Source: Paraburkholderia azotifigens
GTDB taxonomy: Bacteria > Pseudomonadota > Gammaproteobacteria > Burkholderiales > Burkholderiaceae
Length of the DNA: 64,000 bases
Assembly: GCF_007995085.1 (NCBI RefSeq)
Contig: NZ_VOQS01000003.1
Location: forward strand, 2,232,001 to 2,296,000
Direction: 5' to 3'
Below the pieces are notes generated by a model. It ran no database searches. It was not told the DNA's origin and was given only the letters and a program-made list of their open reading frames with translations. Position numbers and translations under genes: made by a program. Below are positions 34,720 to 44,264 of this stretch, piece by piece. Every line of letters begins with the position of its first letter. Positions within the stretch are counted from its first letter, which is position 1.

Positions 34720-36960
34720 ATGTCCACTGTGTCCGATTCCCTGCTGTCCGTGGTTGGGCAGCCGCAGTCGCGCATCGAGGGTCCGCTGAAAGTGAGCGGG
34801 CGCGCGCAGTACACCTCCGATATCGATCTCCCCGACATGCTGTACGCGGTGCCTGTTTGCGCGACGATCGCAAGCGGCCGCGTGACGTCGCTCGAATTCG
34901 CGCATGCGCAGTCGATGCCCGGCGTGCGCGTGGTTCTGCATCGCGGCAACGTCGGCCGCTTCTATCGCATCGCGGGCAATTCGATGGAGGCGGGCTTCGT
35001 CGACGAAGCCCGCCCGCCGTTCGAAGACGATGTGATCCGCTATTACGGCCAGTATGTGGCCGCCGTCGTCGCCGATACGTTCGAGGCGGCGAGTGCCGCC
35101 GCAGCAGCCGTGAAGGTCAGTTACGAAACGGCGCACCACGACGTCAGCGATGAGCTGCAGGCCAGCGGCGAGCCGCAGGTGCAAAGCGAACGCGGCGACG
35201 CGGCGGCTGCATACGACAAAAGCGAGGTACGGCTCGACGAAACCTATGTGACGCCCGTCGAAACGCACAATCCGATCGAGCTGCACGCGAGCATTGCGCA
35301 TTGGGACGGAGACGGGGACGGGGACGGCTACACGTTCTACGAGACCACCCAGGCCGTGTCCAATCATCAGGGCACGCTGATGCAGATGCTCGGCTTGCCG
35401 AAGGAACGCGTGCGCGTGATCTCGCGCTATCTCGGCTCGGGCTTCGGCGGCAAGCTGTGGGTGTGGCCGCATACGCTGCTCGCGGCGGCGGCGTCGCGTC
35501 ATACGGGGCAGCCGGTGAAGCTCGTCGTGAGCCGCAAGATGATGTTTCAGAACGTCGGCCATCGTCCAACCACGCAACAGCGCGTGCGTCTTTCCGCCGA
35601 CAGGACGGGCAAGCTCACGTCGATTCGCCACGACTATCTGAATCACGCCGCGCTCGCCGACGATTACGAGGAAAGCTGCGGCGAGATCACGCCCGTGCTG
35701 TACAGCGTGCCGGATCTGCGCGTGAGCTCGGGTATCGCGCGCCGCAACGTCGGTTCGCCGACCTCGATGCGCGGACCGGGCGCCGTGCCCGGCCTATACG
35801 CGCTCGAATCGGCGATGAACGAACTGGCGCGCCAGCTCGACATCGATCCCGTCGCATTCCGGTTGATGAACGAGCCGCAAGTGGATGAGTCGACGGGCTT
35901 GCCGTTTTCATCGCGGCATTTCGTCGAATGTCTGAAGACGGGCGCGGAAAAATTCGGCTGGGCGCAGCGTACGGCGGCCATCGGCTCGATGAAGCGCGAC
36001 GGCTTGACGCTCGGTTGGGGCGTCGGCGCATGCGGCTGGCCGGGGCTGCGCTTTTCGGCTGAGGCGACCGTCGATCTGCGCGCGGACGGCACGGCGCGCG
36101 TCGTGTGCGGCACGCAGGATCTCGGCACGGGCACGTACACGGTGCTGGCCCAACTGGTCGCGGGACACGTGGGCATTCCCATCGACAAGGTGCAGGTCGT
36201 GCTCGGCGATACGATGCTGCCGCTCGGGCCGATCTCGGGCGGGTCGGCGGCGACGGCTTCCGTGATACCCGCCGTGCTGCAGGCGGCGCGCGCCGCCACC
36301 GGGATGGTGCTGGCGCGCGCCGTGGCCGTCGAAGACTCGCCGTTTCATTGCGCGGACAAGAACACGCTCGCGTTCGGCGCGGGGCGCGTGCATCGCAAGA
36401 CGGATGCACCGGAGCAGGGCGTGCCGTTCGCGCAAATACTCGAGGCCGCGAAGATGCACGCGGCGTCAGGCAAGGGCAGTGCGCAGGGCGGTTTCGACGA
36501 TCCGCTGAAGAAGCGCCATTCCATCTATTCGTATGGCGCGCACTTCGCCGAGGTGACGTGGCAGCCGGAGACGGCGCGGCTGCACGTGAGCCGCGTCGTG
36601 ACGGTGATCGACGGCGGCCGCATGATCAATCCGCGCGCGGCGCGCAATCAGGTGGAAGGGGCTGTGGTGATGGGCGTCGGCATGGCGCTGTTCGAGCACA
36701 CGATGTACGACCCGCAGAACGGCGCGCCCATCAACAGCAATCTCGCCGATTACATCGTCGCGTCGCATGCCGATGCGCCCGCGCTCGATGTGTCGTTTCT
36801 CGATTATCCCGACCCCGTGTTCAACGAACTGGGCGCGCGCGGGATCGCGGAGATCGGGCTGGCGGGCGTGGCCGCCGCGATCACGGATGCCGTGCATCAT
36901 GCAACGGGCGTGAGGGTGAGGAAGCTGCCGGTGATGATCGAGGATCTGATTGCGGGCTGA
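34720..36960 (+). CDS. paoC: PaoC-type molybdenum cofactor subunit
   Basis: A 746-residue molybdopterin (cytosine dinucleotide type) subunit. It opens with IEGPLKVSGRAQYTSDIDLP and has the cofactor-binding segments GSGFGGKLWVWPHTLLAAA, GPGAVPGLYALESAMNELAR and GTQDLGTGTYTVLAQLVAGH. The catalytic glutamate lies near the C-terminus in RGIAEIGLAGVA. The protein has an Asp-Gly repeat, DGDGDGDG, encoded by four tandem GACGGN units at 35305-35328. ATG 34720 has GAGGA about 10 nt upstream. PaoABC oxidises a broad range of aromatic and aliphatic aldehydes; no XdhC/PaoD insertion chaperone follows, so maturation must use one encoded elsewhere. Confidence 0.93.
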   Translation: MSTVSDSLLSVVGQPQSRIEGPLKVSGRAQYTSDIDLPDMLYAVPVCATIASGRVTSLEFAHAQSMPGVRVVLHRGNVGRFYRIAGNSMEAGFVDEARPPFEDDVIRYYGQYVAAVVADTFEAASAAAAAVKVSYETAHHDVSDELQASGEPQVQSERGDAAAAYDKSEVRLDETYVTPVETHNPIELHASIAHWDGDGDGDGYTFYETTQAVSNHQGTLMQMLGLPKERVRVISRYLGSGFGGKLWVWPHTLLAAAASRHTGQPVKLVVSRKMMFQNVGHRPTTQQRVRLSADRTGKLTSIRHDYLNHAALADDYEESCGEITPVLYSVPDLRVSSGIARRNVGSPTSMRGPGAVPGLYALESAMNELARQLDIDPVAFRLMNEPQVDESTGLPFSSRHFVECLKTGAEKFGWAQRTAAIGSMKRDGLTLGWGVGACGWPGLRFSAEATVDLRADGTARVVCGTQDLGTGTYTVLAQLVAGHVGIPIDKVQVVLGDTMLPLGPISGGSAATASVIPAVLQAARAATGMVLARAVAVEDSPFHCADKNTLAFGAGRVHRKTDAPEQGVPFAQILEAAKMHAASGKGSAQGGFDDPLKKRHSIYSYGAHFAEVTWQPETARLHVSRVVTVIDGGRMINPRAARNQVEGAVVMGVGMALFEHTMYDPQNGAPINSNLADYIVASHADAPALDVSFLDYPDPVFNELGARGIAEIGLAGVAAAITDAVHHATGVRVRKLPVMIEDLIAG

Positions 36961-36970
36961 GTCGCAATGA

Positions 36971-36987
36971 CGAGGCGTCACGCCTCG
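36971..36987. terminator. Short hairpin between convergent paoC and MFS genes
   Basis: CGAGGCG (36971-36977) pairs with CGCCTCG (36981-36987) around TCA, which is the MFS stop codon on the minus strand. It is 10 bp after the paoC stop. There is no T tract, so a bidirectional terminator is only a suggestion. Confidence 0.4.
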
Positions 36988-38246
36988 CCAACCGCCTCCG
37001 TCCCCGCTGCAGGCGTCGCCGCGACGTCTGCAGCGCCTTGCTCGCCCGCGCCATTCACGCGCCCGATCCACCAGCACGCGAACACGGCGGCCGCTGCCGC
37101 GAGCCATCCGACCGTCCCATAGCCCGCGATCTGCCCCTGCGCCGTCGATGACAGCATCAGACCGCCGAACCACGCGCCGCAGCCCGTGCCCATCGCCTGC
37201 ACCGCGCTGTTGGCGCTCAGGAACGCGCCGCGCGTCCGCGGCGCGGGGACGGTCGTGAGCAGCGCCTGCATCGGCACCATCCGCGACGACATCGCGACCA
37301 TGAAGAACGGGAAGAACAGCACCATCGCGTAGAACGGAATGTCGGGCAGATGTGTGACGAACAGCACGGGCAGAATGGACAGCAGCGCAGCGATGCGGAA
37401 CACGCGCTTCTTGCCGTAGCGGTCCGACAACTGTCCGACGCGCCGCGACGTGAAGAAGGTTGCCGCGCCGCCCGCCATGTACAGCCACGACAGATTGGCG
37501 GGCGCAATGCCGTGATTCGCGACGAGCGTCGGCGCGATGAACGGAATCACCAGCATGTGCCCGATCATCACGACGAAGGTCAGGGCGAACGCGTTCAGAT
37601 GCCGCGCGTTCGCGAAGAGCCGCCACAGATCAGGCAGCACCTGCGCGAGCGGCACGCGCTGTTTCTGCAGATGTTCCGTCAGCGACGGCACGATGCGCAG
37701 ACCGCCCAGCCAGATCACGCACGACAGCGCGACCAGCAGCACGAACGGCGATGCCCAGCCGAAATGCGCGCCGAGCATCACGCCGGCGGGCACGCCCGCA
37801 ATCGCCGCTAGCGAGAACGCCGTCATGATCGTGCCCGTCGCCGCACCGCGGCGCGAGACGGGAACCACGTCGCCGACGATCGCCATCACCACTGACGCCA
37901 GCACGCCGCCCGTGATGCCCGCGAACGCACGCGCCGCGAGCAGCAGCGGAAAGTTCGTCGCCAGCGCGCAGCCGAGGTTCGACAGCGCGAACAGCGCGTA
38001 GATGGCAAGCAGCAGACGCCGCCGGTCGAAGCGGTCGATATACGTGGCGGCCAGCAGACCCGACAGCCCCGAGCACCACGAGTACGCGGAGACGGCTGTC
38101 GCGAAGCGCGCGGGCGAGATCTCGAACGCATGCATGATCTGCGGGCCGAGCGGCATCATCACCATGAAGTCCATGATGATGGTGAATTGCGTGAGCGCGA
38201 GCAGCCACAACAGGCGCCGCTCGTGCCGTTCGTTCAATGAGAGCAT
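36978..38246 (-). CDS. MFS transporter (drug/arabinose efflux type)
   Basis: A 422-residue inner-membrane carrier with 12 predicted helices, starting MLSLNERHERRLLWLLALTQ. The loop 2-3 motif is modified (YIDRFDRRRLLLAIYALFAL, matching the GxLaDrxGrkxxl pattern) and the loop 8-9 repeat is RRVGQLSDRYGKKRVFRIAA. The GVPAGVMLGAHFGW motif in helix 5 indicates an antiporter. The substrate is unknown. ATG 38246 has GGAGAC just upstream. It follows the siderophore-interacting protein by 25 bp on the same strand, so it may export a siderophore or related compound under the same PadR control. Confidence 0.88.
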   Translation of the reverse strand: MLSLNERHERRLLWLLALTQFTIIMDFMVMMPLGPQIMHAFEISPARFATAVSAYSWCSGLSGLLAATYIDRFDRRRLLLAIYALFALSNLGCALATNFPLLLAARAFAGITGGVLASVVMAIVGDVVPVSRRGAATGTIMTAFSLAAIAGVPAGVMLGAHFGWASPFVLLVALSCVIWLGGLRIVPSLTEHLQKQRVPLAQVLPDLWRLFANARHLNAFALTFVVMIGHMLVIPFIAPTLVANHGIAPANLSWLYMAGGAATFFTSRRVGQLSDRYGKKRVFRIAALLSILPVLFVTHLPDIPFYAMVLFFPFFMVAMSSRMVPMQALLTTVPAPRTRGAFLSANSAVQAMGTGCGAWFGGLMLSSTAQGQIAGYGTVGWLAAAAAVFACWWIGRVNGAGEQGAADVAATPAAGTEAVGEA

Positions 38247-38271
38247 CCAGTCTCCGGTTGAATGAGAGGCG

Positions 38272-39090
38272 TCAGTCGTCGAGATTTTCGTGGACGGCCT
38301 GTTCGCCCTGTTTCCAGTACGCCGACGCACGGATACGCGACTTGTCGATGCCGCGCTCGTTCACGAGGTGCTGGCGCACGGCGCGCATCGTCGCTGCTTC
38401 GCCTGCTGCCCATACGTAGCCTTCGCCGTCCGGCACGAAGGTCTCGCGCACCGCCTTCAGCAGTTCGCTGCCGCGATACGCGCCTTCGCTGCGATAGCGC
38501 CATTCGATGTACAGATCGGCTTGCGTGTCGAACTCGATGCGCGCCGATGGATCGGCCACTTCGATCACGGCCGCGACCCGCGCGCCTTGCGGCAGTTCCG
38601 CGAGACGCCGGCCAATGGCGGGCAGCGCGGTATCGTCGCCGATCAGCAGATGCCAGTCGAAACCCGTCGGCACGACGAACGAGCCGCGCGGGCCGCCGAC
38701 GCCGAGGTATTGCCCCGCTTGCGCCTGCGCCGCCCATTCGGCGGCGGGGCCGGCTTCGTGCATCGCGAACTCCAGCTCGAGTTCGCGCGCGTCGCGATCA
38801 TAACGCTTCGGCGTGAAGTCTCGCGCGACGGGGCGCGGACGGTCCGTCGGAAACACGGGGCCCTCGGGGCCCGCTGCCGGCAGCGTCGGTTTGTCTTCGC
38901 CGGCGGCGGGGAAAAACACTTTCACGTGATCGTCGAACGAGGCGGAGACGAAGTCGTGCAGATCGTCGCCCGTCAGGGTCACGCGGATCAGATGCGGCGT
39001 GACGGCTTCGACGTGCTTCACTTCGAGCAGACGGAATTTCAGCGGATGACGCACGCGCGTCACGGTCAGATCGGTTCGGGTTGCTTGCAT
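38272..39090 (-). CDS. Siderophore-interacting protein (ViuB/SIP ferric reductase)
   Basis: A 272-residue flavin-dependent ferric-siderophore reductase. The FAD-binding N-terminal barrel has RVTLTGDDLHDFVSAS and the signature RDFTPKRYD. The NAD(P)H lobe has WHLLIGDDTALPAIGRRLAE and VWAAGEAATMRAVRQHL. The C-terminal KGYW-type strand (RIRASAYWKQGEQA) is that of the SIP group. These cytosolic enzymes release iron from imported siderophores. It lies 20 bp after a PadR gene on the same strand and before an MFS gene, a layout common in proteobacteria where PadR represses the set. Confidence 0.92.
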   Translation of the reverse strand: MQATRTDLTVTRVRHPLKFRLLEVKHVEAVTPHLIRVTLTGDDLHDFVSASFDDHVKVFFPAAGEDKPTLPAAGPEGPVFPTDRPRPVARDFTPKRYDRDARELELEFAMHEAGPAAEWAAQAQAGQYLGVGGPRGSFVVPTGFDWHLLIGDDTALPAIGRRLAELPQGARVAAVIEVADPSARIEFDTQADLYIEWRYRSEGAYRGSELLKAVRETFVPDGEGYVWAAGEAATMRAVRQHLVNERGIDKSRIRASAYWKQGEQAVHENLDD

Positions 39091-39110
39091 ACGATGTTCT
39101 CTCTCTGTGC

Positions 39111-39881
39111 TCAGGCCGTCTCGCCCGGTGCGCCTGGTGTCGGGCCGCCGTTTTCGCGCGGCCTGCTTTCGATTTCGGCCGTGGCGCGCGCGAGGATCGC
39201 CGCGATGCGCCGCTGTTCTTCGGGCGACGCGTTGTCGCGCAGCAGCAGCGCGTGTTTCAGCGCGCGGCGGGCCTGGACGAACTCAGGCAGCCAGCCACCG
39301 TATTCGCCCGTGCTGTCGTCGTTGGCGTCTCCTGCTTCGCCCGCAAATGCGCGGCGCACGGAGTCCATCTTGCGCGCGATGTGCGAGAGCTTCGCGAGCA
39401 TGAGGTCGGCGCGTTCGCGATTGACGGCGAGGTACTCGCGGCCCGCGTCGGCAAGCGAATAGCGCTTGCGGTTGCCCTCCAGCTGCACGGTGACGTAGCC
39501 GAGTTCTTCCAGATACGTGAGGGCCGGGTAGACCATGCCGGGACTCGGCGTATAGAAGCCGTTCGAGCGCGCTTCGAGCGCCTTGATCAGCTCGTAGCCG
39601 TGGCGCGGCTGTTCGTCGATCAGCGCGAGCAGCAGCAGTTGCAGATCGTCGGATGTGAACTTGCGGCCGCGCGGAAAACCGTCGCCCTCGCCGCCGAAGC
39701 CGCCTCCGAACGGGCCGCCGCCGCCGAACGGCCCGCCATGCCGTCCGCCGCCGCGCTGATGGCGGCCGACCGCGTGCCAGAACGAATGGAAGCGCTCGTA
39801 AAAGCCGAAGAACGAAGGATCGCGGGCACATGCGGCGTCGCGGATGAAGTCGCGGGAAAAACGCGGGTGGTGATGACGCAT
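39111..39881 (-). CDS. PadR family transcriptional regulator
   Basis: A 256-residue regulator. A His-rich, then Gly-rich N-terminal segment (MRHHHPRF, later GGPFGGGGPFGGGFGG, residues about 40-70) precedes the PadR winged helix (LLLALIDEQPRHGYELIKAL, PGMVYPALTYLEELGYVTV, NRKRYSLADAGREYLAVN). A C-terminal helical dimer region follows. GGAGAT precedes ATG 39881. A set of AT-rich palindromes lies 18-53 bp upstream and is probably its own operator. It heads a PadR-SIP-MFS transcription unit and likely responds to iron or redox state; the His-rich N-terminus could sense metal, which is inference. Confidence 0.9.
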   Translation of the reverse strand: MRHHHPRFSRDFIRDAACARDPSFFGFYERFHSFWHAVGRHQRGGGRHGGPFGGGGPFGGGFGGEGDGFPRGRKFTSDDLQLLLLALIDEQPRHGYELIKALEARSNGFYTPSPGMVYPALTYLEELGYVTVQLEGNRKRYSLADAGREYLAVNRERADLMLAKLSHIARKMDSVRRAFAGEAGDANDDSTGEYGGWLPEFVQARRALKHALLLRDNASPEEQRRIAAILARATAEIESRPRENGGPTPGAPGETA

Positions 39882-39898
39882 GGTGGCATCTCCGAATG

Positions 39899-39934
39899 TC
39901 TTAAGATGTATCGTAAGATATATATCTAAAGATA
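39899..39934. promoter_or_regulatory. AT-rich palindromes upstream of padR
   Basis: Three overlapping symmetrical sites lie just upstream of padR. TCTTAAGA is at 39899-39906, the perfect 12-bp palindrome AGATATATATCT is at 39916-39927, and TATCT/AGATA arms span 39923-39934. The cluster sits where the promoter should be in otherwise GC-rich DNA, consistent with an autoregulatory PadR operator. Confidence 0.65.
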
Positions 39935-40299
39935 GTTCGTCAAGGGGGATTTTTGATTTATTGGGGTACAACAGAGTTTCGTGTCGAATTGTCGACCCGT
40001 CTCACTTGCGGCTTAACGTCCTCGCTGTGGAAGTGATACGAGTGCCCGGCGGCCCATTCCCGAGTATCGGGGCACAACATAGTCTGCGGGATCGTAAGGT
40101 TTGTGTGGGCGCGCAACAAAGTCTGCAGGAACGCAAGTCGCGGCCTTCGGGGGCCGCGTCGACGTTGCGCGCCGGCACGCTACTTCGCCAGCCGCAATAC
40201 GTACTGCTGCTGGTTGCTGGCTTCGGCGACTATTTGGGGCATGTGGGGTTTTACGTTCCTCGTCAACGCCCTGATCGCGAAACGCTGACCAAGTTTTAT
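39935..40299. other. Gap between padR operator and porin remnant
   Basis: About 365 bp with mixed base composition. Open frames here are short, overlap each other on both strands and match no family I recognise. Some phrases look like decayed coding sequence but I cannot assign them. Confidence 0.35.
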
Positions 40300-40556
40300 A
40301 AGATAGGATTCCTTGCAATTTGCATGGCGGCAAGCAGGGCCCATGCGCAGAGTTCCGTGACACTCCTATGGCTACACGAACGCACAGTCGGCGCACTACG
40401 GGCAGGTTGATGCAGGCGCTAACTATGTCTTCAGGTCTGGCAGCACGCGAGCGGCATTGATTCGACCGGCAAAGTGGCGGTGGCGGCGATCTCGTCGATT
40501 TCTCCGTCGACGCGACCAAACCAGCTCGCCGTCAGGCAGTCATTGCGGCACCGATT
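40300..40556 (+). pseudogene. Decayed OmpC-type porin (N- and C-terminal scraps)
   Basis: Pieces of a Burkholderiales porin survive in three frames. A signal peptide end with AHAQSSVTL (about 40340-40365) matches the AQSSVTLYG start of the intact porin at 53702. Then QSAHYGQVDAGANYVF (about 40384-40431) resembles the YHQAQAGADYFLSKRT strand. After another frameshift, QHASGIDSTGKVAVAAIS and NQLAVRQSLRHRF (to about 40556) match the last strands and C-terminal Phe. About 300 residues of barrel are missing and the stop is lost. It is a dead gene with a large internal deletion and frameshifts, at the left edge of the following catabolic block. Confidence 0.8.
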
Positions 40557-40956
40557 CTTCTGCCAGCTGTGTTTTTCCGGACGAACGCTTGCAGCCCAAT
40601 CGAATCGCTTGCTTCGCCTATGCGGCCTCCCGAGATGTCGAGGGCCCGATAAACGGCCATGGCCCCTGCGCGAACAGCAACGCAGAGCAGACCGACTCGC
40701 CGCTGTTCCTCGTTTGGCGGAAAGAAACCCGATCCGGTAATCCACTTCTCGCTTTGGCCGAGCCATGAAGTTTTGTCGCGTCGTCGAGAACGCCGACATT
40801 GACGATTCCCGTCATCGCGATCGGCGATGGTGCCTTTCCAAAAGACCACGAACAAGCCGACGTGCCTGATGCATGATGTTTTCACACCAGAATCAATTGC
40901 GAAACCGCACGGCCGTGTTTGCCACGGCCGATAAATTGATGGAGCGAGACAAAGCA
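40557..40956. other. Gap between porin remnant and LeuC-like gene
   Basis: About 400 bp. Minus-strand open frames here (for example one starting at 40815) have no ribosome site and no recognised domain, and may be further decay products. The last 80 bp should hold the promoter of the long operon that starts at 40957. Confidence 0.35.
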
Positions 40957-42387
40957 ATGCAATCTGACCAGGCCATGGGTGGTCCGAGAACCCTTTACGA
41001 CAAGATCTGGGACGCTCACCGGGTCATGACGCGTGACGATGGGCAGGACCTGCTGTTCATAGACCGGCATTACGTTCACGACGTCACTGCACAATCGTTC
41101 GACATGTTGCGTGAGCGCGGACTCAAACCGCGCTCGCCCGATCGCATCTTCGGCACGGCCGACCACTACGTTTCGAGCACGGCGAACGATATTGCGTCCG
41201 TGGCAGACCTCGAGAGGCGAGCCATGATCACGGCCTTGCAACGTGATACCGCGGAGTCGCGCATCACGCTGTTCGACATGGATGACTCGCGGCGCGGAAT
41301 CGTCCATGTCGTTGGACCCGAGCAAGGGTTAAGTCTGCCTGGCATGACCGTCGTCTGCGCCGACAGCCACACGTCGACGCACGGCGCGCTCGGCGCGCTG
41401 GCATTCGGCATCGGCGCAACCGAGGTGGCGCACGTGCTCGCTACACAATGCCTGTGGCAGCGCAAATCGGGCAACATGCGCGTCATCCTCGACGGAAAGG
41501 CGGGTCAGGGCGTTACTGCTAAAGACCTGATTCTTGCCGTGATTGCACGGATTGGTGTGGCTGGCGCGGCAGGCCACGTGATCGAGTACGCCGGTCCGGC
41601 TATCGAGGGTTTATCGATGGAAGGACGGTTGACACTATGCAACATGACCATCGAGGCGGGCGGCCGTGCCGGAATGATCGCTCCCGACGACACCACGTTT
41701 GCTTATCTGTCGGACCGCCCTTATGCCCCGGCAGGCGAGCAGTGGGATCGGGCGATGGCGCACTGGCGCGAGCTTTTTACCGACGCAGGCGCGGTGTTCG
41801 ATCGCGAGGTGCATATCGACGTGGCTGATATCGCTCCCATGGTGACATGGGGAACTACACCCGGATACGCGTGTGCAATCGATCACCGCGTGCCCGACCC
41901 CGCAGAGGAGGCCGACCCCGATCTCCGCGCGGCAATGTTGCGGGCACTTGAGTACATGGGACTGAAGCCTCAGGAGGCGCTGGAAGGCGTCGCGATCGAT
42001 AGGGTTTTCATCGGCTCATGCACCAACGGACGGATTGAGGACCTGCGCAGCGCGGCCGAGGTCGCGCGCGGTCGCCGCGTTGCACCTGGCGTCGAGGCAT
42101 GGGTGGTGCCCGGATCGCACCAGGTACGAGCGCAGGCCGAGGCCGAAGGGCTGGATCACGTGTTCAGGGAAGCCGGTTTCGAGTGGCGCTTCCCCGGCTG
42201 TTCGATGTGCCTTGCAACCAACGGCGATGTCGCTGCACCCGGCCAGCGCTGTGCCTCTACCTCGAACCGCAATTTCGTGGGCCGTCAGGGGCCGGGCGTG
42301 CGTACACACCTGATGAGCCCGTCCATGGCTGCTGCCGCCGCAGTCACGGGTCATCTGACGGACGTGCGCCTCCTCTTGGGAGCCTGA
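40957..42387 (+). CDS. 3-isopropylmalate dehydratase-type large subunit (LeuC-like, set 1)
   Basis: A 476-residue [4Fe-4S] hydro-lyase subunit of bacterial LeuC length. It starts [17 protein letters not shown] and has [36 protein letters not shown] and the three cluster cysteines in GSCTNGR and FPGCSMC. Such enzymes isomerise isopropylmalate and some hydrate maleate or citraconate. It is the first gene of a ten-gene unit with LeuD- and LeuB-like genes, an ABC importer, an SDR, an FAH hydrolase and a lactonase, which points to catabolism rather than leucine synthesis; no leuA accompanies it. ATG 40957 fits the usual start; GGAG is 12 nt upstream. Earlier in-frame starts are less likely. Confidence 0.9.
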   Translation: MQSDQAMGGPRTLYDKIWDAHRVMTRDDGQDLLFIDRHYVHDVTAQSFDMLRERGLKPRSPDRIFGTADHYVSSTANDIASVADLERRAMITALQRDTAESRITLFDMDDSRRGIVHVVGPEQGLSLPGMTVVCADSHTSTHGALGALAFGIGATEVAHVLATQCLWQRKSGNMRVILDGKAGQGVTAKDLILAVIARIGVAGAAGHVIEYAGPAIEGLSMEGRLTLCNMTIEAGGRAGMIAPDDTTFAYLSDRPYAPAGEQWDRAMAHWRELFTDAGAVFDREVHIDVADIAPMVTWGTTPGYACAIDHRVPDPAEEADPDLRAAMLRALEYMGLKPQEALEGVAIDRVFIGSCTNGRIEDLRSAAEVARGRRVAPGVEAWVVPGSHQVRAQAEAEGLDHVFREAGFEWRFPGCSMCLATNGDVAAPGQRCASTSNRNFVGRQGPGVRTHLMSPSMAAAAAVTGHLTDVRLLLGA

Positions 42388-42389
42388 AC

Positions 42390-42986
42390 ATGGACAGCCT
42401 GAAATCTCTTGACTCCGTCGCGGTGCCAATTGCCGCCATCAACTGCGATACCGACCAGATACTGCCTGCACGCTTCCTCCAGAAACCTCGTTCCGACAAT
42501 TTCGGCCGATATCTGTTCCGTGCCCTGCGCTTCGACCACGACGGTGCGGAGCGACCGGACTTTGTGCTCAACAAGACGCCTTACCGGGAGTCTCGCATTG
42601 TCGTAGCCAACCACAATTTCGGTTGCGGTTCTTCGCGGGAGCACGCCGTCTGGGCACTGTATGACTACGGTATCCGGGCGGCGATTGCGCCAGGCTTCGG
42701 CGATATCTTTTTCATCAACTGTCTGAAAAACGGGCTGCTGCCCATCGTGTTGCCAGAGGCCGTGGTTTTGCCGCTGCTGGACACCTTGTTGGCCAGTCCG
42801 GGCAGTCGCGTTGCCATCGACCTGCCCGCACAGACCGCGACGTTGCCCGACGGCTCGGCCCATGTCTTCGAGATGGAGCCGTTCGCAAAAGAGTGTCTGC
42901 TGCGAGGGATGGACGAACTCGACTACACGCTGTCGCATCAGGATCGGATCGATGCGTTCGAGCGCAACCATGTCCGAGCGTATTGA
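42390..42986 (+). CDS. 3-isopropylmalate dehydratase-type small subunit (LeuD-like, set 1)
   Basis: A 198-residue swivelling-domain partner of the preceding gene, 2 bp downstream. Canonical bacterial LeuD motifs are kept: NCDTDQILPARFLQKPRSDN, the substrate-loop FLQK, NFGCGSSREHAVWALYDYGI and GFGDIFFINCLKNGLLPIVL. The conservation of this loop argues for a substrate shaped like isopropylmalate or a close relative. Together with the large subunit it should move a hydroxyl group by dehydration and rehydration, or hydrate an unsaturated diacid. LeuB-like follows 39 bp later. Confidence 0.9.
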   Translation: MDSLKSLDSVAVPIAAINCDTDQILPARFLQKPRSDNFGRYLFRALRFDHDGAERPDFVLNKTPYRESRIVVANHNFGCGSSREHAVWALYDYGIRAAIAPGFGDIFFINCLKNGLLPIVLPEAVVLPLLDTLLASPGSRVAIDLPAQTATLPDGSAHVFEMEPFAKECLLRGMDELDYTLSHQDRIDAFERNHVRAY

Positions 42987-43025
42987 AGGCGCACCCTTAC
43001 GGATAACAACCAAGGAGAAGCACAG

Positions 43026-44096
43026 ATGAAGATTGCAGTCATGCCGGGCGACGGTATCGGCACAGAGGTGGTGGCGCAGGCGGTCAAGGTGCTGCGGGTC
43101 GTGGCGCCTCATGCCGAGACTCAGGAGGCGTTCATCGGCGAGGCAGGCATTCAGGCCCATGGCGCGCCACTTCCCGAACCCACCCTGGAGCTGGCTCGCA
43201 AGGCCGATGCGATCCTGTTCGGCTCGGTGGGCGTGGCCGACGAGGCCGATATCCCGCGTGAGCGTCGTCCCGGTACGGGATTACTGCAGTTGCGCGAAGC
43301 GCTGACCCTGTATGCCAACTTCCGGCCGGCCTACATGTTCCCGGAACTGATCGGCGCTTCGACCTTGCGGCCAGAGGTGATCGATGGGCTCGATCTCGTA
43401 ATCGTGCGCGAATTGAATGGCGACGCCTATTTCGGTCAACCGCGTGGGTTCGAAACCAACCAGGCCGGGGAGCGCGTGGGTTTCAACACAATGCGCTATT
43501 CGGCGCCAGAGGTCGAGCGGGTTGCGCGTGCTGCCTTCGAACGCGCTCGACGCCGCAGCCGCAAGTTGTGCTCGGTGGACAAGGCGAATGTGCTCGAGAC
43601 AAGCCAGTTATGGCGCGAAGTTGTCACGCGGGTCGGGCGCGATTACCCGGATGTCGAACTGAGCCATCTCTTTGTGGATGCTGCCGCCATGATGCTCATG
43701 CGCCGACCCAAGCAGTTCGACGTGATCGTCACGGGCAATCTGTTTGGAGACATTCTCTCGGATGCTGCGGCGATGTTGACCGGTTCAATTGGCATGCTGC
43801 CTTCAGCATCGCTGGGCTACAACCGCAAGGGTTTGTACGAGCCTGTGCACGGCTCGGCGCCGGACATTGCCGGCAAGGATATCGCCAATCCGCTCGCCGC
43901 GATCCTGTCGCTTGCGATGATGCTGCGCGAGAGCTTCGAGATGGAAGATGCCGCGACCCGCGTTGAGCAGGCCGTGCGTGCAGTGCTGGCCGCCGGCTAT
44001 CGAACTGCCGACATCTATCAGGAAGGCGCGCAATCCGTGGGTACCCGAGACATGGGCGATGCGGTGGTCGAGGCACTGCGCAAGCAGGCGGCGTGA
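43026..44096 (+). CDS. 3-isopropylmalate dehydrogenase-type enzyme (LeuB-like, set 1)
   Basis: A 356-residue NAD-dependent beta-decarboxylating dehydrogenase. Family motifs: [39 protein letters not shown] with the substrate arginines, [35 protein letters not shown], the metal aspartate region [20 protein letters not shown] and the NAD loop [20 protein letters not shown]. The NAD-type loop is clear. Relatives also act on D-malate and tartrate. AAGGAG lies well placed before ATG 43026. In this operon it probably oxidises and decarboxylates the product of the LeuCD-like pair to a 2-oxo acid. Confidence 0.9.
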   Translation: MKIAVMPGDGIGTEVVAQAVKVLRVVAPHAETQEAFIGEAGIQAHGAPLPEPTLELARKADAILFGSVGVADEADIPRERRPGTGLLQLREALTLYANFRPAYMFPELIGASTLRPEVIDGLDLVIVRELNGDAYFGQPRGFETNQAGERVGFNTMRYSAPEVERVARAAFERARRRSRKLCSVDKANVLETSQLWREVVTRVGRDYPDVELSHLFVDAAAMMLMRRPKQFDVIVTGNLFGDILSDAAAMLTGSIGMLPSASLGYNRKGLYEPVHGSAPDIAGKDIANPLAAILSLAMMLRESFEMEDAATRVEQAVRAVLAAGYRTADIYQEGAQSVGTRDMGDAVVEALRKQAA

Positions 44097-44264
44097 GCGC
44101 GCATCGCGCAGCAGGAAGAAAGTCAGAAGCACGAGGATCGGGGGCATGAGGAGCCGATGGTCCCCGGCAGTTCGCAGCATCAAAGGTCTCGGGTTCGTGA
44201 AGACCCCGGTCCGTCCTCGGCAATAGGTCGCACCAAAATATTCCCTAAAAGGGAGGAGACAACC

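Noticed and set aside
40618..40815. 65-codon minus-strand frame beside the porin remnant
   Set aside because: No ribosome site and no recognisable family; may be decayed sequence but cannot be supported as a gene.
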